From: Clostridia bacterium
Lineage (GTDB): Bacteria; Bacillota; Clostridia; Oscillospirales; Ruminococcaceae
Reading direction: 5' to 3'
Assembly (NCBI GenBank): GCA_026000865.1
Contig: BNZF01000063.1
Location: forward strand, 1 to 6,396
Length of the DNA: 6,396 bases
A model generated the notes under the pieces. The model saw nothing but the letters and a program-made list of their open reading frames with translations, searched no databases and had not been told where the DNA came from. Positions 1-4,825 of this stretch are shown here, in pieces; the stretch's first letter is position 1; each line of letters opens with the position of its first letter. The translations under genes were made by a program, and so were the position numbers.

Positions 1-1495
1 TAAAGAAGTGAGTTTTTCCGACACAAGCAATTTGTGCAAGGTGGGTAACACAGATAACTTGGTGTGAGTTTGATATTTCACGCAGTTTCAAACCAATTTT
101 TTGGGCGGTTTTTCCGCTTACTCCTGTGTCGATTTCATCAAAAATCATAGTCGCGATATCATCAGAAAGCACATTTTTCAAAGCCAACATTATTCTTGAT
201 AACTCACCGCCAGAGGCGATTTTACAGATAGGCTTTGGCGTCTCGCCTTTATTAGTAGATATTAAAAATTCAATATTGTCAATGCCGTTTGCGGTTAGTT
301 TGCCTTTTGTATTTCTAATGTCTAAAACAACATCAGGCATATTAAGAAATTCAAGTTCACTCGACACTTTCTCTACTAATATATTCGCGTTTTTCTCACG
401 AAATTCAGATAAATCTTTTGCTTTTTGAGAGGCAATTTTAAGCAATTCTGAACGGTTATCGGATAGTTTTTGTAAACCCAAAGAATCGTTTTCGCTATTT
501 GTTAAGTCTGTTTTTAATTTTTCAAGCAGTTCGATGATTCCGTTAATATCGAGCGAATATTTTTTAGTTATTTTTAGCAGTTCGGAACGACGATTTTTTA
601 AATATTCAAGTTTTTTATTGTCAATATTAAAATTTCTGAGCAGAGATGAAAGCTCTTCGCCAATATCTTTTATTTCAATTTTAGCGGAAGTAATTCTTTC
701 GAGCAGTTCGCTGAATTTTTCGTCAAAATTTGCGATTGGTCTTAGCATATTTTCAGAATTACCCAGCAAATCATACGCCGTTGCGTCATTTGTCAAAGTT
801 GACACCGCACCACGCAAAGCCAAAACGATGTTCTCCGCGTTTATGGCGGTATTATATTCATTTTCTAAAAGTTTATCTTCATTTGGTTTAAGTTTTAAAT
901 GTTCAATTTCCGCGATTTTTTCTTTATATTCATTAGAACGAAAATCATTTTCTGCAACTTGTTTTTTAATACTGGCAATACTTTTTGCACAATCCTGCAA
1001 ATCTTTAAAAACATTTTTATAGTCCAAAAGAAAATTTTTATCACTACAAAATTCATCTAAAATTTCAATATGTTTATCTGGATTAAGCAAAATTTGGTTA
1101 TCATGTTGACCGTGTATGCTGACCAGCAATTCCGCAATCTCACGCAAAAGTGAAACATTAACCGCACGGTTATTAATTCTCGCAATTGTACCGCCGTCCG
1201 CATGGATTTCTCTTGTTAAAGTGACTTGGTTTTCTTCATTTGAAATGCCGTTTTCATTCAAAATCGCAGAAACACTTTCGGGAATATTAGTAAACAAAGC
1301 AGAAATTATTGCAAGTTTTTCACCTGTTCTAACCAAATCTTTGCTTGTTCTAACACCGAGTATAGCGTTAATTCCATTGATTAAAATCGACTTCCCCGCA
1401 CCAGTTTCACCAGTAAACACATTTAGACCCTCACCGAGGGTTAATGTTACTTTTTTTATTACAGCGAGGTTTTCAATATATAATTCCCGTAGCAT
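1..1495 (-). CDS. recN: RecN, SMC-like DNA repair ATPase (C-terminus cut by window edge)
   Basis: RecN is a cytoplasmic SMC-like ATPase that acts early in recombinational repair of double-strand breaks. Reading from the ATG at 1495, 498 codons are visible and the frame runs open off the window; the family is usually about 550-570 residues, so roughly 50-70 are missing. Visible motifs are the N-terminal MLRELYIENLAVI typical of RecN, Walker A GETGAGKS (residues 29-36), HGQHDNQ (128-134), a charged helical middle (about 150-390) expected to form the coiled coil, the signature SGGELSRIMLALK (from 428), Walker B MIFDEID (D453, E454) and the H-loop VTHLAQIA (H485). The start at 1495 fits the family, with AAAGGTG 8 nt upstream as a partial Shine-Dalgarno. 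The frame stays open to another ATG at 1564, which would add 23 lysine-rich residues. The gene follows nadK as in Firmicutes, but without argR between them. Confidence 0.97.
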   Translation of the reverse strand, partial: MLRELYIENLAVIKKVTLTLGEGLNVFTGETGAGKSILINGINAILGVRTSKDLVRTGEKLAIISALFTNIPESVSAILNENGISNEENQVTLTREIHADGGTIARINNRAVNVSLLREIAELLVSIHGQHDNQILLNPDKHIEILDEFCSDKNFLLDYKNVFKDLQDCAKSIASIKKQVAENDFRSNEYKEKIAEIEHLKLKPNEDKLLENEYNTAINAENIVLALRGAVSTLTNDATAYDLLGNSENMLRPIANFDEKFSELLERITSAKIEIKDIGEELSSLLRNFNIDNKKLEYLKNRRSELLKITKKYSLDINGIIELLEKLKTDLTNSENDSLGLQKLSDNRSELLKIASQKAKDLSEFREKNANILVEKVSSELEFLNMPDVVLDIRNTKGKLTANGIDNIEFLISTNKGETPKPICKIASGGELSRIMLALKNVLSDDIATMIFDEIDTGVSGKTAQKIGLKLREISNSHQVICVTHLAQIACVGKTHFF

Positions 1496-1517
1496 TTTTT
1501 CAGCACCTTTTGAGGGT

Positions 1518-1598
1518 GGTTTTTTCTTTGATACACTTTGTTTGCCTTTGCAACTTTTAATCATTGCTCTTAGTTAGGAACCACTGCGACTTTTTCTC
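1518..1598 (-). repeat. Leader element shared with the MATE gene
   Basis: Read on the minus strand, this stretch just upstream of recN aligns with 4631-4714 upstream of the MATE gene at roughly three quarters of positions by eye. Both contain AAAGT.GCAGTGG, then GCAATGATTAAA, then a TGCAAAGG or TACAAAGG segment, then AGTG..TCAAA and an A-run. In both places the element has the same orientation relative to the downstream gene. It has no recognised function. It could be a duplicated 5' leader or another module of the intergenic repeat family. Confidence 0.55.
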
Positions 1599-1609
1599 TT
1601 AATTAATTT

Positions 1610-1719
1610 GCGACCATTGTATTTTTATAAAACTATCAAAACGCGGAAGTGAAATAGCTTTGCATTCGCACGACCCGTCCGCGTGAAGTGGACTAACGAT
1701 TTAGTCAAACTTCTCCGCG
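1610..1719 (-). repeat. CGCG-punctuated intergenic repeat modules between nadK and recN
   Basis: CGCG tetramers at 1642, 1680 and 1716 divide this stretch into blocks of 36-42 nt. The block 1680-1719 is a 40-nt copy of the window-wide CGCG...CGCG module. Its core folds as GACTAA-CGAT-TTAGTC (1691-1706), extended by GAAGT/ACTTC and by CGCG/CGCG with small bulges. It matches the 40-nt copy at 2848-2887 at 28 of 40 positions. The block 1610-1645 (minus-strand CGCGTTTT...AATGGTCGC) is a diverged copy of the AT-rich module seen at 3827-3863 and 3986-4022. Confidence 0.6.
1624..1653 (-). promoter_or_regulatory. Candidate promoter for recN
   Basis: On the minus strand TTCACT (1653-1648) and TATAAA (1629-1624) are separated by 18 nt, matching the sigma-70/A consensus at 4/6 and 5/6 positions. 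Transcription would begin about 120 nt upstream of recN. The boxes lie inside repeat modules, so the match may be a by-product of AT-rich repeat sequence. Confidence 0.3.
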
Positions 1720-1766
1720 AAAAAAGCCAGCGGGAAGTCACCTGCTTTGTGGCAGAATCAGTGGCT
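1720..1766 (-). terminator. Weak candidate Rho-independent terminator after nadK
   Basis: On the minus strand AGCCA (1766-1762) can pair with TGGCT (1729-1725), with an inner CTGC/GCAG stem, and six T residues follow (1725-1720). The outer stem is only 5 bp with a long interrupted loop, so termination is uncertain. Its position, downstream of nadK and upstream of recN, is suitable. Confidence 0.3.
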
Positions 1767-1787
1767 TGTCGTAGTGCTTGCACGCAG

Positions 1788-1809
1788 ACGGGGGCAAAGC
1801 CCTCCCCGC
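1788..1809 (-). repeat. GC-rich hairpin next to the nadK stop
   Basis: GGGC-AAA-GCCC (1792-1802), with further imperfect G/C pairing outside it, lies ten bases beyond the nadK stop. It belongs to the window's series of GC hairpins with very short loops. No T-run follows, so it is not a typical intrinsic terminator. Confidence 0.45.
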
Positions 1810-1818
1810 ATTATTAAC

Positions 1819-2610
1819 TCACTTTATCGATGACATTAACTTTGTATTCAAAGTGTTATGAAAACAGTCTTGACCAAAGGTTACTATTTGTGCATAACAT
1901 TCCGAGCGGGTTATCAGCATTTTTGAGTCTGTATCTAATTCGATAGGTTCGTCTCCGTCAACGCTGAAATATATGCCCTCGTCTTTATGATTTAAAGTTA
2001 TTGTTCTGTCTTTTGTAAAAATTATAGGGCGGTTTAATATTGAGAAAGGTGCCATTAAAGTCATCTCAATACATTCGCATTCAGGCTCTAAAATTGGACC
2101 GCCAGCGGAAAAAGCATGAGCGGTTGAGCCTGTTGGCGTTGAAAATAAAACCCCGTCTGCTCTGTAATCGCCGACAGTTTGAGTGTCTGAGTAAACAGAA
2201 AACTTCCAAATTTTAAAATCTTTACGTTTGATTAAAACATCGTTTAAAGCGGTAAAATGAAGTTGTTCGTAATTAGTTTCCACATCAATATCAAGCATCA
2301 TGCGTTTTGAAACGGTATAATCCCCCGTAAAAATTTTTTTTAATTGATGAAGTTCAACTTTTTCAATTGTTGACATAAACCCCAAAAAACCAGTATTCAC
2401 TCCTATAATTTTAACATCCGAACCAATCATTCTTTTTGCACAACGTAAAATAGTGCCATCACCGCCGATTGCAAGTACAAAATCAGCGGTCTTTGAATAT
2501 GTCTCAAAATCAACAAACTCCGCTCCCATTATTTTAAGCAGTTTTATGATTTCTGTTGCTATCTGAATTGCATTATCCTTTGCTAAATTAGGGAAAAGCG
2601 ATATTGTCAT
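1819..2610 (-). CDS. nadK: NAD kinase
   Basis: NAD kinase phosphorylates NAD to NADP with ATP or polyphosphate in the cytoplasm and is the only route to NADP in most bacteria. From the ATG at 2610 the product is 263 residues, a normal bacterial length. It shows the N-terminal beta strand ISLFPN, the GGDGT motif (49-53) with the catalytic aspartate D51, GVNTGFLGF (70-78), the LND motif (N123, D124), the substrate loop ADGVLFSTPTGSTAHAFSAGGP (151-172, key residues D152, T158-T163, G170-P172) and SVDGDEP near the C-terminus. Histidine follows STA where tyrosine is common. A GTG at 2628 would add six residues, but TGAGGA lies 8 nt before the ATG at 2610 and the family starts at this point, so I take the ATG. 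The stop TGA (1819-1821) lies in GTGAGTTAA, the sequence that ends repeat units elsewhere in the window. Confidence 0.97.
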   Translation of the reverse strand: MTISLFPNLAKDNAIQIATEIIKLLKIMGAEFVDFETYSKTADFVLAIGGDGTILRCAKRMIGSDVKIIGVNTGFLGFMSTIEKVELHQLKKIFTGDYTVSKRMMLDIDVETNYEQLHFTALNDVLIKRKDFKIWKFSVYSDTQTVGDYRADGVLFSTPTGSTAHAFSAGGPILEPECECIEMTLMAPFSILNRPIIFTKDRTITLNHKDEGIYFSVDGDEPIELDTDSKMLITRSECYAQIVTFGQDCFHNTLNTKLMSSIK

Positions 2611-2771
2611 TCTTTTAGTCCTCAGCACCTCTACGGGTAGATTTATTCTAACTGCTCTTCTTTTTTTTTAGTCCTCACATCGTTTCGGGATATACTTATT
2701 CTAACTGCTCTTCTTCTTTTTTTTAGTCCTCAGCACCTCTACGGGTAGATTTATTTTAACTGCTCTTCTTA
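2611..2771 (-). repeat. Threefold tandem leader repeat carrying the nadK ribosome binding site
   Basis: Read on the minus strand, a unit of 53-55 nt occurs three times directly before the nadK ATG. It starts GAAGAGCAGTTA and ends TGAGGACTAAAA. The TCCTCA core on the plus strand lies at 2619, 2672 and 2727. Units one and three are almost identical, while the middle unit has a different central part (TATATCCCGAAACGATG in place of ATCTACCCGTAGAGGTGC). Each unit carries the TGAGGA Shine-Dalgarno, but only the last is followed by nadK. The others precede reading frames of about a dozen lysine-rich codons. Confidence 0.88.
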
Positions 2772-2824
2772 TATTTTAAACGAATTGCGACCGTGCTGGC
2801 TTTGGTTTGAGCGATTGCAACCAT
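2756..2824 (-). CDS. Possible 22-residue leader peptide upstream of nadK
   Basis: An ATG at 2824 opens a 22-codon frame (MVAIAQTKAS... ending YKKSS, stop TAA at 2758-2756) that runs into the first nadK leader repeat. A TATAAT box at 2845-2840 lies 15 nt before the ATG, with no convincing -35 and no Shine-Dalgarno. The recN leader has the same ATGGTYGCAA start but stops after four codons. I do not recognise the peptide, and chance is quite possible. Confidence 0.2.
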   Translation of the reverse strand: MVAIAQTKASTVAIRLKYKKSS

Positions 2825-2847
2825 GTCTTTTTTTGTAATATTATAAA

Positions 2848-2887
2848 CGCGTTAATAAATTAAACGATTAAGTTAAACTCCCCCGCG
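2848..2887 (-). repeat. CGCG-ended 40-nt intergenic module
   Basis: CGCG at both ends encloses, on the minus strand, GGGGAGTTTAACTTAATCG followed by TTTAATTTATTAA. It aligns without gaps to the copy at 1680-1719 (28 of 40) and resembles the copies at 6260-6298 and 6347-6385. The internal TTAA-ACGA-TTAA can pair. Confidence 0.65.
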
Positions 2888-2890
2888 TAG

Positions 2891-2963
2891 CAACGTCGTC
2901 CGCAGGACGACACCATAACCTGTTACCTGTTCACTATTACCTATTACCTAAATCTATTACCTA
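2891..2963 (-). repeat. GC hairpin plus GGTAATAG tandem run abutting the tlyA stop
   Basis: On the minus strand, starting with the tlyA stop TAG, a run of related units (GGTAATAG, GGTAACAG, GGTTATGGTG) leads into a perfect 7-bp hairpin, GTCGTCC-TGC-GGACGAC (2911-2895), and then into the CGCG-ended module. The order tandem run, TGGTG, hairpin, CGCG module also occurs at 3893-3989 on the plus strand with a different hairpin sequence. No T-run follows the stem. Confidence 0.75.
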
Positions 2964-3665
2964 ACCAACAGCCGACAAATATAACAAAAACTCAACATTT
3001 CCGTCTCCGCCTTTTATTGGCGAATTTATGACATCAACGATATTATATCCTAAATTGCTTGCAAAAGCAATAATATTTTCAATACAAATTTTTCTGACCT
3101 TTTCGTCTTTAACAATTCCGTTTTTGCCGATATTCTTTCGACCAGCCTCAAATTGAGGTTTCACCAGTGTAACGACTTCTTTTATATCAAATTTTGATAT
3201 TGCGGGTAAAATTTTTGTCAAAGATATAAATGATACGTCAATACTGCAAAAATCGATTTTTTCGCTCAAAGTTAACGTGCGAATATCTGTTTGCTCTAAA
3301 TTTATGACTTTTGGATTTTCTAGCAAAATTTTTGCTAATTGTCCTTTTCCGACATCAACAGCGTAAATTTTTTGTGCATTATTAAAAAGCATACATTGTG
3401 TAAACCCGCCAGTTGACGCACCGACGTCAAGACAAATTTTGCCGTTTAAATCTATGTTAAACGTGTTAATCGCCGCTTCTAATTTATATCCTCCGCGTCC
3501 GACATATTTTTCGGTTTCAAGGACATTAACATCGTCTTTTTCAAGAACAATATAAGCTGATTTTCGGCAAATTTTGCCATTAACAAGCACTTTGCCGTCA
3601 TTAATAAGAGTTTGAGCTTTATTTCGTGAACCAACCTTTTCTTTGATATAAACATCTAATCTCAT
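2961..3665 (-). CDS. tlyA: TlyA-family rRNA 2'-O-methyltransferase
   Basis: TlyA proteins methylate the 2'-OH of cytidines in rRNA (C1920 of 23S, and in some members C1409 of 16S) using S-adenosylmethionine, which affects ribosome function and capreomycin sensitivity. From the ATG at 3665 the protein is 234 residues. It has an N-terminal S4 RNA-binding domain (MRLDVYIKEKVGSRNKAQTL to about residue 50), the linker motif KYVGRGGYKLE (53-63), the SAM-binding LDVGASTGGFTQCML (79-93), YAVDVGKGQLA (101-111), DVSFISL (143-149), LVKPQFEAGR (167-176) and GNVEFLLY (222-229). The K61-D143-K169-E225 catalytic tetrad expected for this fold is present. The short length suggests the 23S-only subtype, which is inference. 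A TTG at 3713 would add 16 residues, but the family starts at MRLDV and the added stretch overlaps a good promoter. The gene is the first of the minus-strand cluster here. Confidence 0.96.
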   Translation of the reverse strand: MRLDVYIKEKVGSRNKAQTLINDGKVLVNGKICRKSAYIVLEKDDVNVLETEKYVGRGGYKLEAAINTFNIDLNGKICLDVGASTGGFTQCMLFNNAQKIYAVDVGKGQLAKILLENPKVINLEQTDIRTLTLSEKIDFCSIDVSFISLTKILPAISKFDIKEVVTLVKPQFEAGRKNIGKNGIVKDEKVRKICIENIIAFASNLGYNIVDVINSPIKGGDGNVEFLLYLSAVG

Positions 3666-3672
3666 AAGTAGA

Positions 3673-3701
3673 AGTTTATCATATATTAATTTTGATGTCA
3701 A
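3673..3701 (-). promoter_or_regulatory. tlyA promoter, likely giving a nearly leaderless mRNA
   Basis: TTGACA (3701-3696) is a perfect -35 box. After 17 nt comes TAAACT (3678-3673), a 4/6 -10 box preceded by TGA, which forms an extended TGn motif. Only seven bases separate the -10 box from the ATG at 3665, so transcription should begin at or within a base or two of the start codon. No Shine-Dalgarno sequence is visible before that ATG, which fits leaderless translation. Confidence 0.6.
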
Positions 3702-3826
3702 TAAATTTCGCAAGCACCGATGTCGTGTGCCTACGGACAGTTAATAGTTAATAGTTAAAAGTTAATAGTTGTGGTGCTGCGGGCGACGTTTTCGCGAGAC
3801 ACTTAATTGTATGATTATTTTAATTT

Positions 3827-3863
3827 CGCGTTTTGCAACTTTTATTTATAATAATAAAACGCG
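3827..3863 (+). repeat. AT-rich CGCG-ended module, copy 1
   Basis: CGCGTTTTGCAACTTTTATT, then TATAATAATAAAACGCG. The ends CGCGTTTT and AAAACGCG are inverted repeats of each other. The reverse complement of this block matches 3986-4022 with about two differences in 37 positions. Confidence 0.85.
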
Positions 3864-3930
3864 ACAGTAAACTAATCATATAGTTAAACTATGAGTTAAA
3901 AGTTTATAGTTAAAAGTTTATAGTTGTGGT

Positions 3931-3945
3931 GTCGGCTTCGCCGAC
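3931..3945. repeat. Perfect GC hairpin at the centre of the composite
   Basis: GTCGGC-TTC-GCCGAC is a perfect 6-bp stem with a 3-nt loop. It follows ATAGTTGTGGT and precedes TTTACGCGGGG, the same frame that surrounds the unrelated hairpin at 2895-2911. Confidence 0.7.
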
Positions 3946-3985
3946 GTTTACGCGGGGTAGTTTAATTTGATTTATAGTTAATGGT

Positions 3986-4022
3986 CGCGTTTTATTATTA
4001 TAAGTAAAAGTTGTAAAACGCG
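3986..4022 (-). repeat. AT-rich CGCG-ended module, copy 2 (inverted)
   Basis: This is the reverse complement of the block at 3827-3863 with about two base differences. It is flanked on both sides by CGCG modules that share its terminal tetramers, mirroring the arrangement of copy 1. More diverged relatives lie at 1610-1645 and just beyond 2848. Confidence 0.85.
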
Positions 4023-4110
4023 GAGTTAAATTAACTGTTTAGTTAAAAAGTCTCGCTTCCTTACGCCCGCAGTACCATAACTATTAACTATTAACTATAC
4101 ACTTTTAACT

Positions 4111-4180
4111 ATAAACTGTGCCGTCAGGCACACGGCGGCACCACAACTATAAACTATAAACTGTGCCGTGGCACGTTTAC
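4111..4180 (-). repeat. Further tandem runs and two GTGCC/GGCAC hairpins
   Basis: TGTGCC-GTCA-GGCACA (4117-4132) is a perfect 6-bp stem. A second GTGCC/GGCAC pair lies at 4163-4174 with only a 2-nt gap. Between them are ACTATAAACTATAAACT repeats and CGGCACCACA, the minus-strand TGTGGTGCCG frame seen next to the other hairpins. This is an extra hairpin unit outside the inverted composite. Confidence 0.65.
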
Positions 4181-4247
4181 GACCAGTTTGATTTAAATAA
4201 AGCTGAAATAAGTCAAAAATATATATCAAACTAGCTGATAAAAGCTA

Positions 4248-4275
4248 TTGCAAAGTCAATTTTAGACGATATAAT
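4248..4275 (+). promoter_or_regulatory. Candidate promoter, perfect -10 box
   Basis: TTGCAA (4248-4253, 4/6 to the -35 consensus) and TATAAT (4270-4275, perfect) are 16 nt apart. A transcript would start near 4282 and reach the MATE gene only after about 540 nt, passing the palindrome at 4324-4339. Confidence 0.4.
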
Positions 4276-4322
4276 ATTAGTAGAGATTAGATAATGCATT
4301 TAATTATGTTATTTTATAAAAA

Positions 4323-4340
4323 ATGTGAAATATTTCACAA
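4323..4340. promoter_or_regulatory. Perfect palindrome of Rex/Crp operator type
   Basis: TGTGAAATATTTCACA (4324-4339) is a perfect 16-nt palindrome. With flanking bases it matches the Firmicute Rex redox-repressor site TTGTGAAWWWWTTCACAA at 17 of 18 positions. It equally fits the Crp/Fnr-type pattern TGTGA-N6-TCACA. It lies about 40 nt downstream of the start expected from the 4248-4275 promoter, which would suit repression. No regulator gene is in the window. Confidence 0.45.
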
Positions 4341-4431
4341 GGTCCAAGAGCCAGTTAAATAAATTATTGAGTTGACGTTGCGATGTTATTAATAAGATAT
4401 TGATAATGTTAGCAGTTAATTATAAAAACAG

Positions 4432-4458
4432 TTGCAAGAGAATAACGCGAAATATAAT
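4432..4458 (+). promoter_or_regulatory. Candidate promoter for the MATE gene
   Basis: TTGCAA (4432-4437) and a perfect TATAAT (4453-4458) are separated by 15 nt, slightly short. Transcription would begin near 4465, leaving a leader of about 355 nt that contains the tandem repeats before the MATE start codon. Confidence 0.35.
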
Positions 4459-4556
4459 CAACATGGAAGTTAAGATATGTCGTGTAAGCTTGCACAACAC
4501 GTATTCAATTCACTTTTACCTTCAATACAATGGGTGCAAATGATTTAAGCTAAAAA

Positions 4557-4825
4557 AGTTGCAAGGGTAAATTAAGCGTGCAAATGCCAAAAAGGCGCAA
4601 GGGTAAACATGAAGTGCTCAAAATAAAAAAGAAAAAAGTAGCAGTGGCTCATAAGTAAGTTGCAATGATTAAAGGCTACAAAGGTAAGTTCAGAGTGCTC
4701 AAAATAAAAAAAGGAGAAAAAAGTCGCAAGGGTTTTGTAAAGATGCACTGAATAGAGGTCGCAAAGGTGAATCCAAAGTGCTCAAAATAAAAAAAGGAAA
4801 AAAGCGGCTCAAAATAAAAAAATGG
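4557..4825 (+). repeat. Degenerate tandem leader repeats before the MATE gene
   Basis: The core AGTGCTCAAAATAAAAAA occurs at 4613, 4694 and 4777, spaced 81 and 83 nt. A shortened fourth copy, GGCTCAAAATAAAAAA, starts at 4806 and runs into the MATE start codon. Before each full core lies a segment like GGTCGCAAAGGTGAA (4594, 4674, 4757), and similar GCAAGGG segments occur at 4561 and 4726. The second and third copies end in AAAGGAGAAAA or AAAGGAAAAA, which look like Shine-Dalgarno sequence. The copy next to the gene has ATGG in that place, leaving AGGA about 24 nt from the start codon. Confidence 0.85.

Larger units (their letters stand above)
3739..4110. repeat. Large inverted composite of intergenic repeat modules
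   Basis: The left arm (3739 to about 3899) reads: TTAATAGTT tandem run, GTGGTGCTGCGGGCG, CGCG module (3793-3830), AT-rich module (3827-3863), reverse-oriented CGCG module (3860-3899). The right arm (about 3951-4110) repeats this order in reverse complement: CGCG module (3951-3989), AT-rich module (3986-4022), CGCG module (4019-4057), CTGCGGGCG and the TTAATAGTT run. Neighbouring modules share their CGCG. The centre, 3900-3950, holds AGTTTATAGTT repeats and the hairpin GTCGGC-TTC-GCCGAC. A single transcript through it could fold into a long hairpin. I see no gene in it. Confidence 0.8.
4181..4556. other. AT-rich stretch without a recognisable gene
   Basis: No reading frame in this stretch exceeds about 26 codons or resembles a known protein. 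It holds two TTGCAA/TATAAT promoter-like pairs, a perfect 16-nt palindrome and a CGTGT/ACACG hairpin (4481-4501). It may form the long upstream region of the MATE gene or carry an unrecognised small RNA. Confidence 0.4.

Noticed and set aside
126..1577. Three plus-strand open frames (126-428, 534-1022, 1116-1577) of 100-162 codons
   Set aside because: They lie antisense to the continuous recN frame, are serine/phenylalanine-rich as expected from reverse reading of lysine/glutamate codons, and match no family. The last overlaps the recN start and leader.
2611..2628. GTG at 2628 as the nadK start
   Set aside because: It would bury the Shine-Dalgarno TGAGGA inside the coding region. The ATG at 2610 has ideal spacing and the family N-terminus.
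3666..3713. TTG at 3713 as the tlyA start
   Set aside because: The added 16 residues are not typical of TlyA, have no ribosome binding site, and coincide with a strong -35/-10 pair.
3739..4160. CRISPR array
   Set aside because: The roughly 35-40 nt rhythm comes from two alternating, partly palindromic modules in both orientations. There are no identical direct repeats separated by unique spacers, and no cas gene.
4463..4543. Small plus-strand frame starting ATGGAAGTTAAG (26 codons) just after the 4432-4458 promoter
   Set aside because: There is no Shine-Dalgarno, no recognisable sequence and no second copy in the window; a frame this short is expected by chance.
4572..4781. Minus-strand frame in the MATE leader with recurring phenylalanine-rich peptide (FFYFEHF-like)
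   Set aside because: The recurrence follows from the A-rich tandem nucleotide repeat. The phase breaks between copies (81 versus 83 nt) and the only ATG gives 26 residues, so no coding claim is made.
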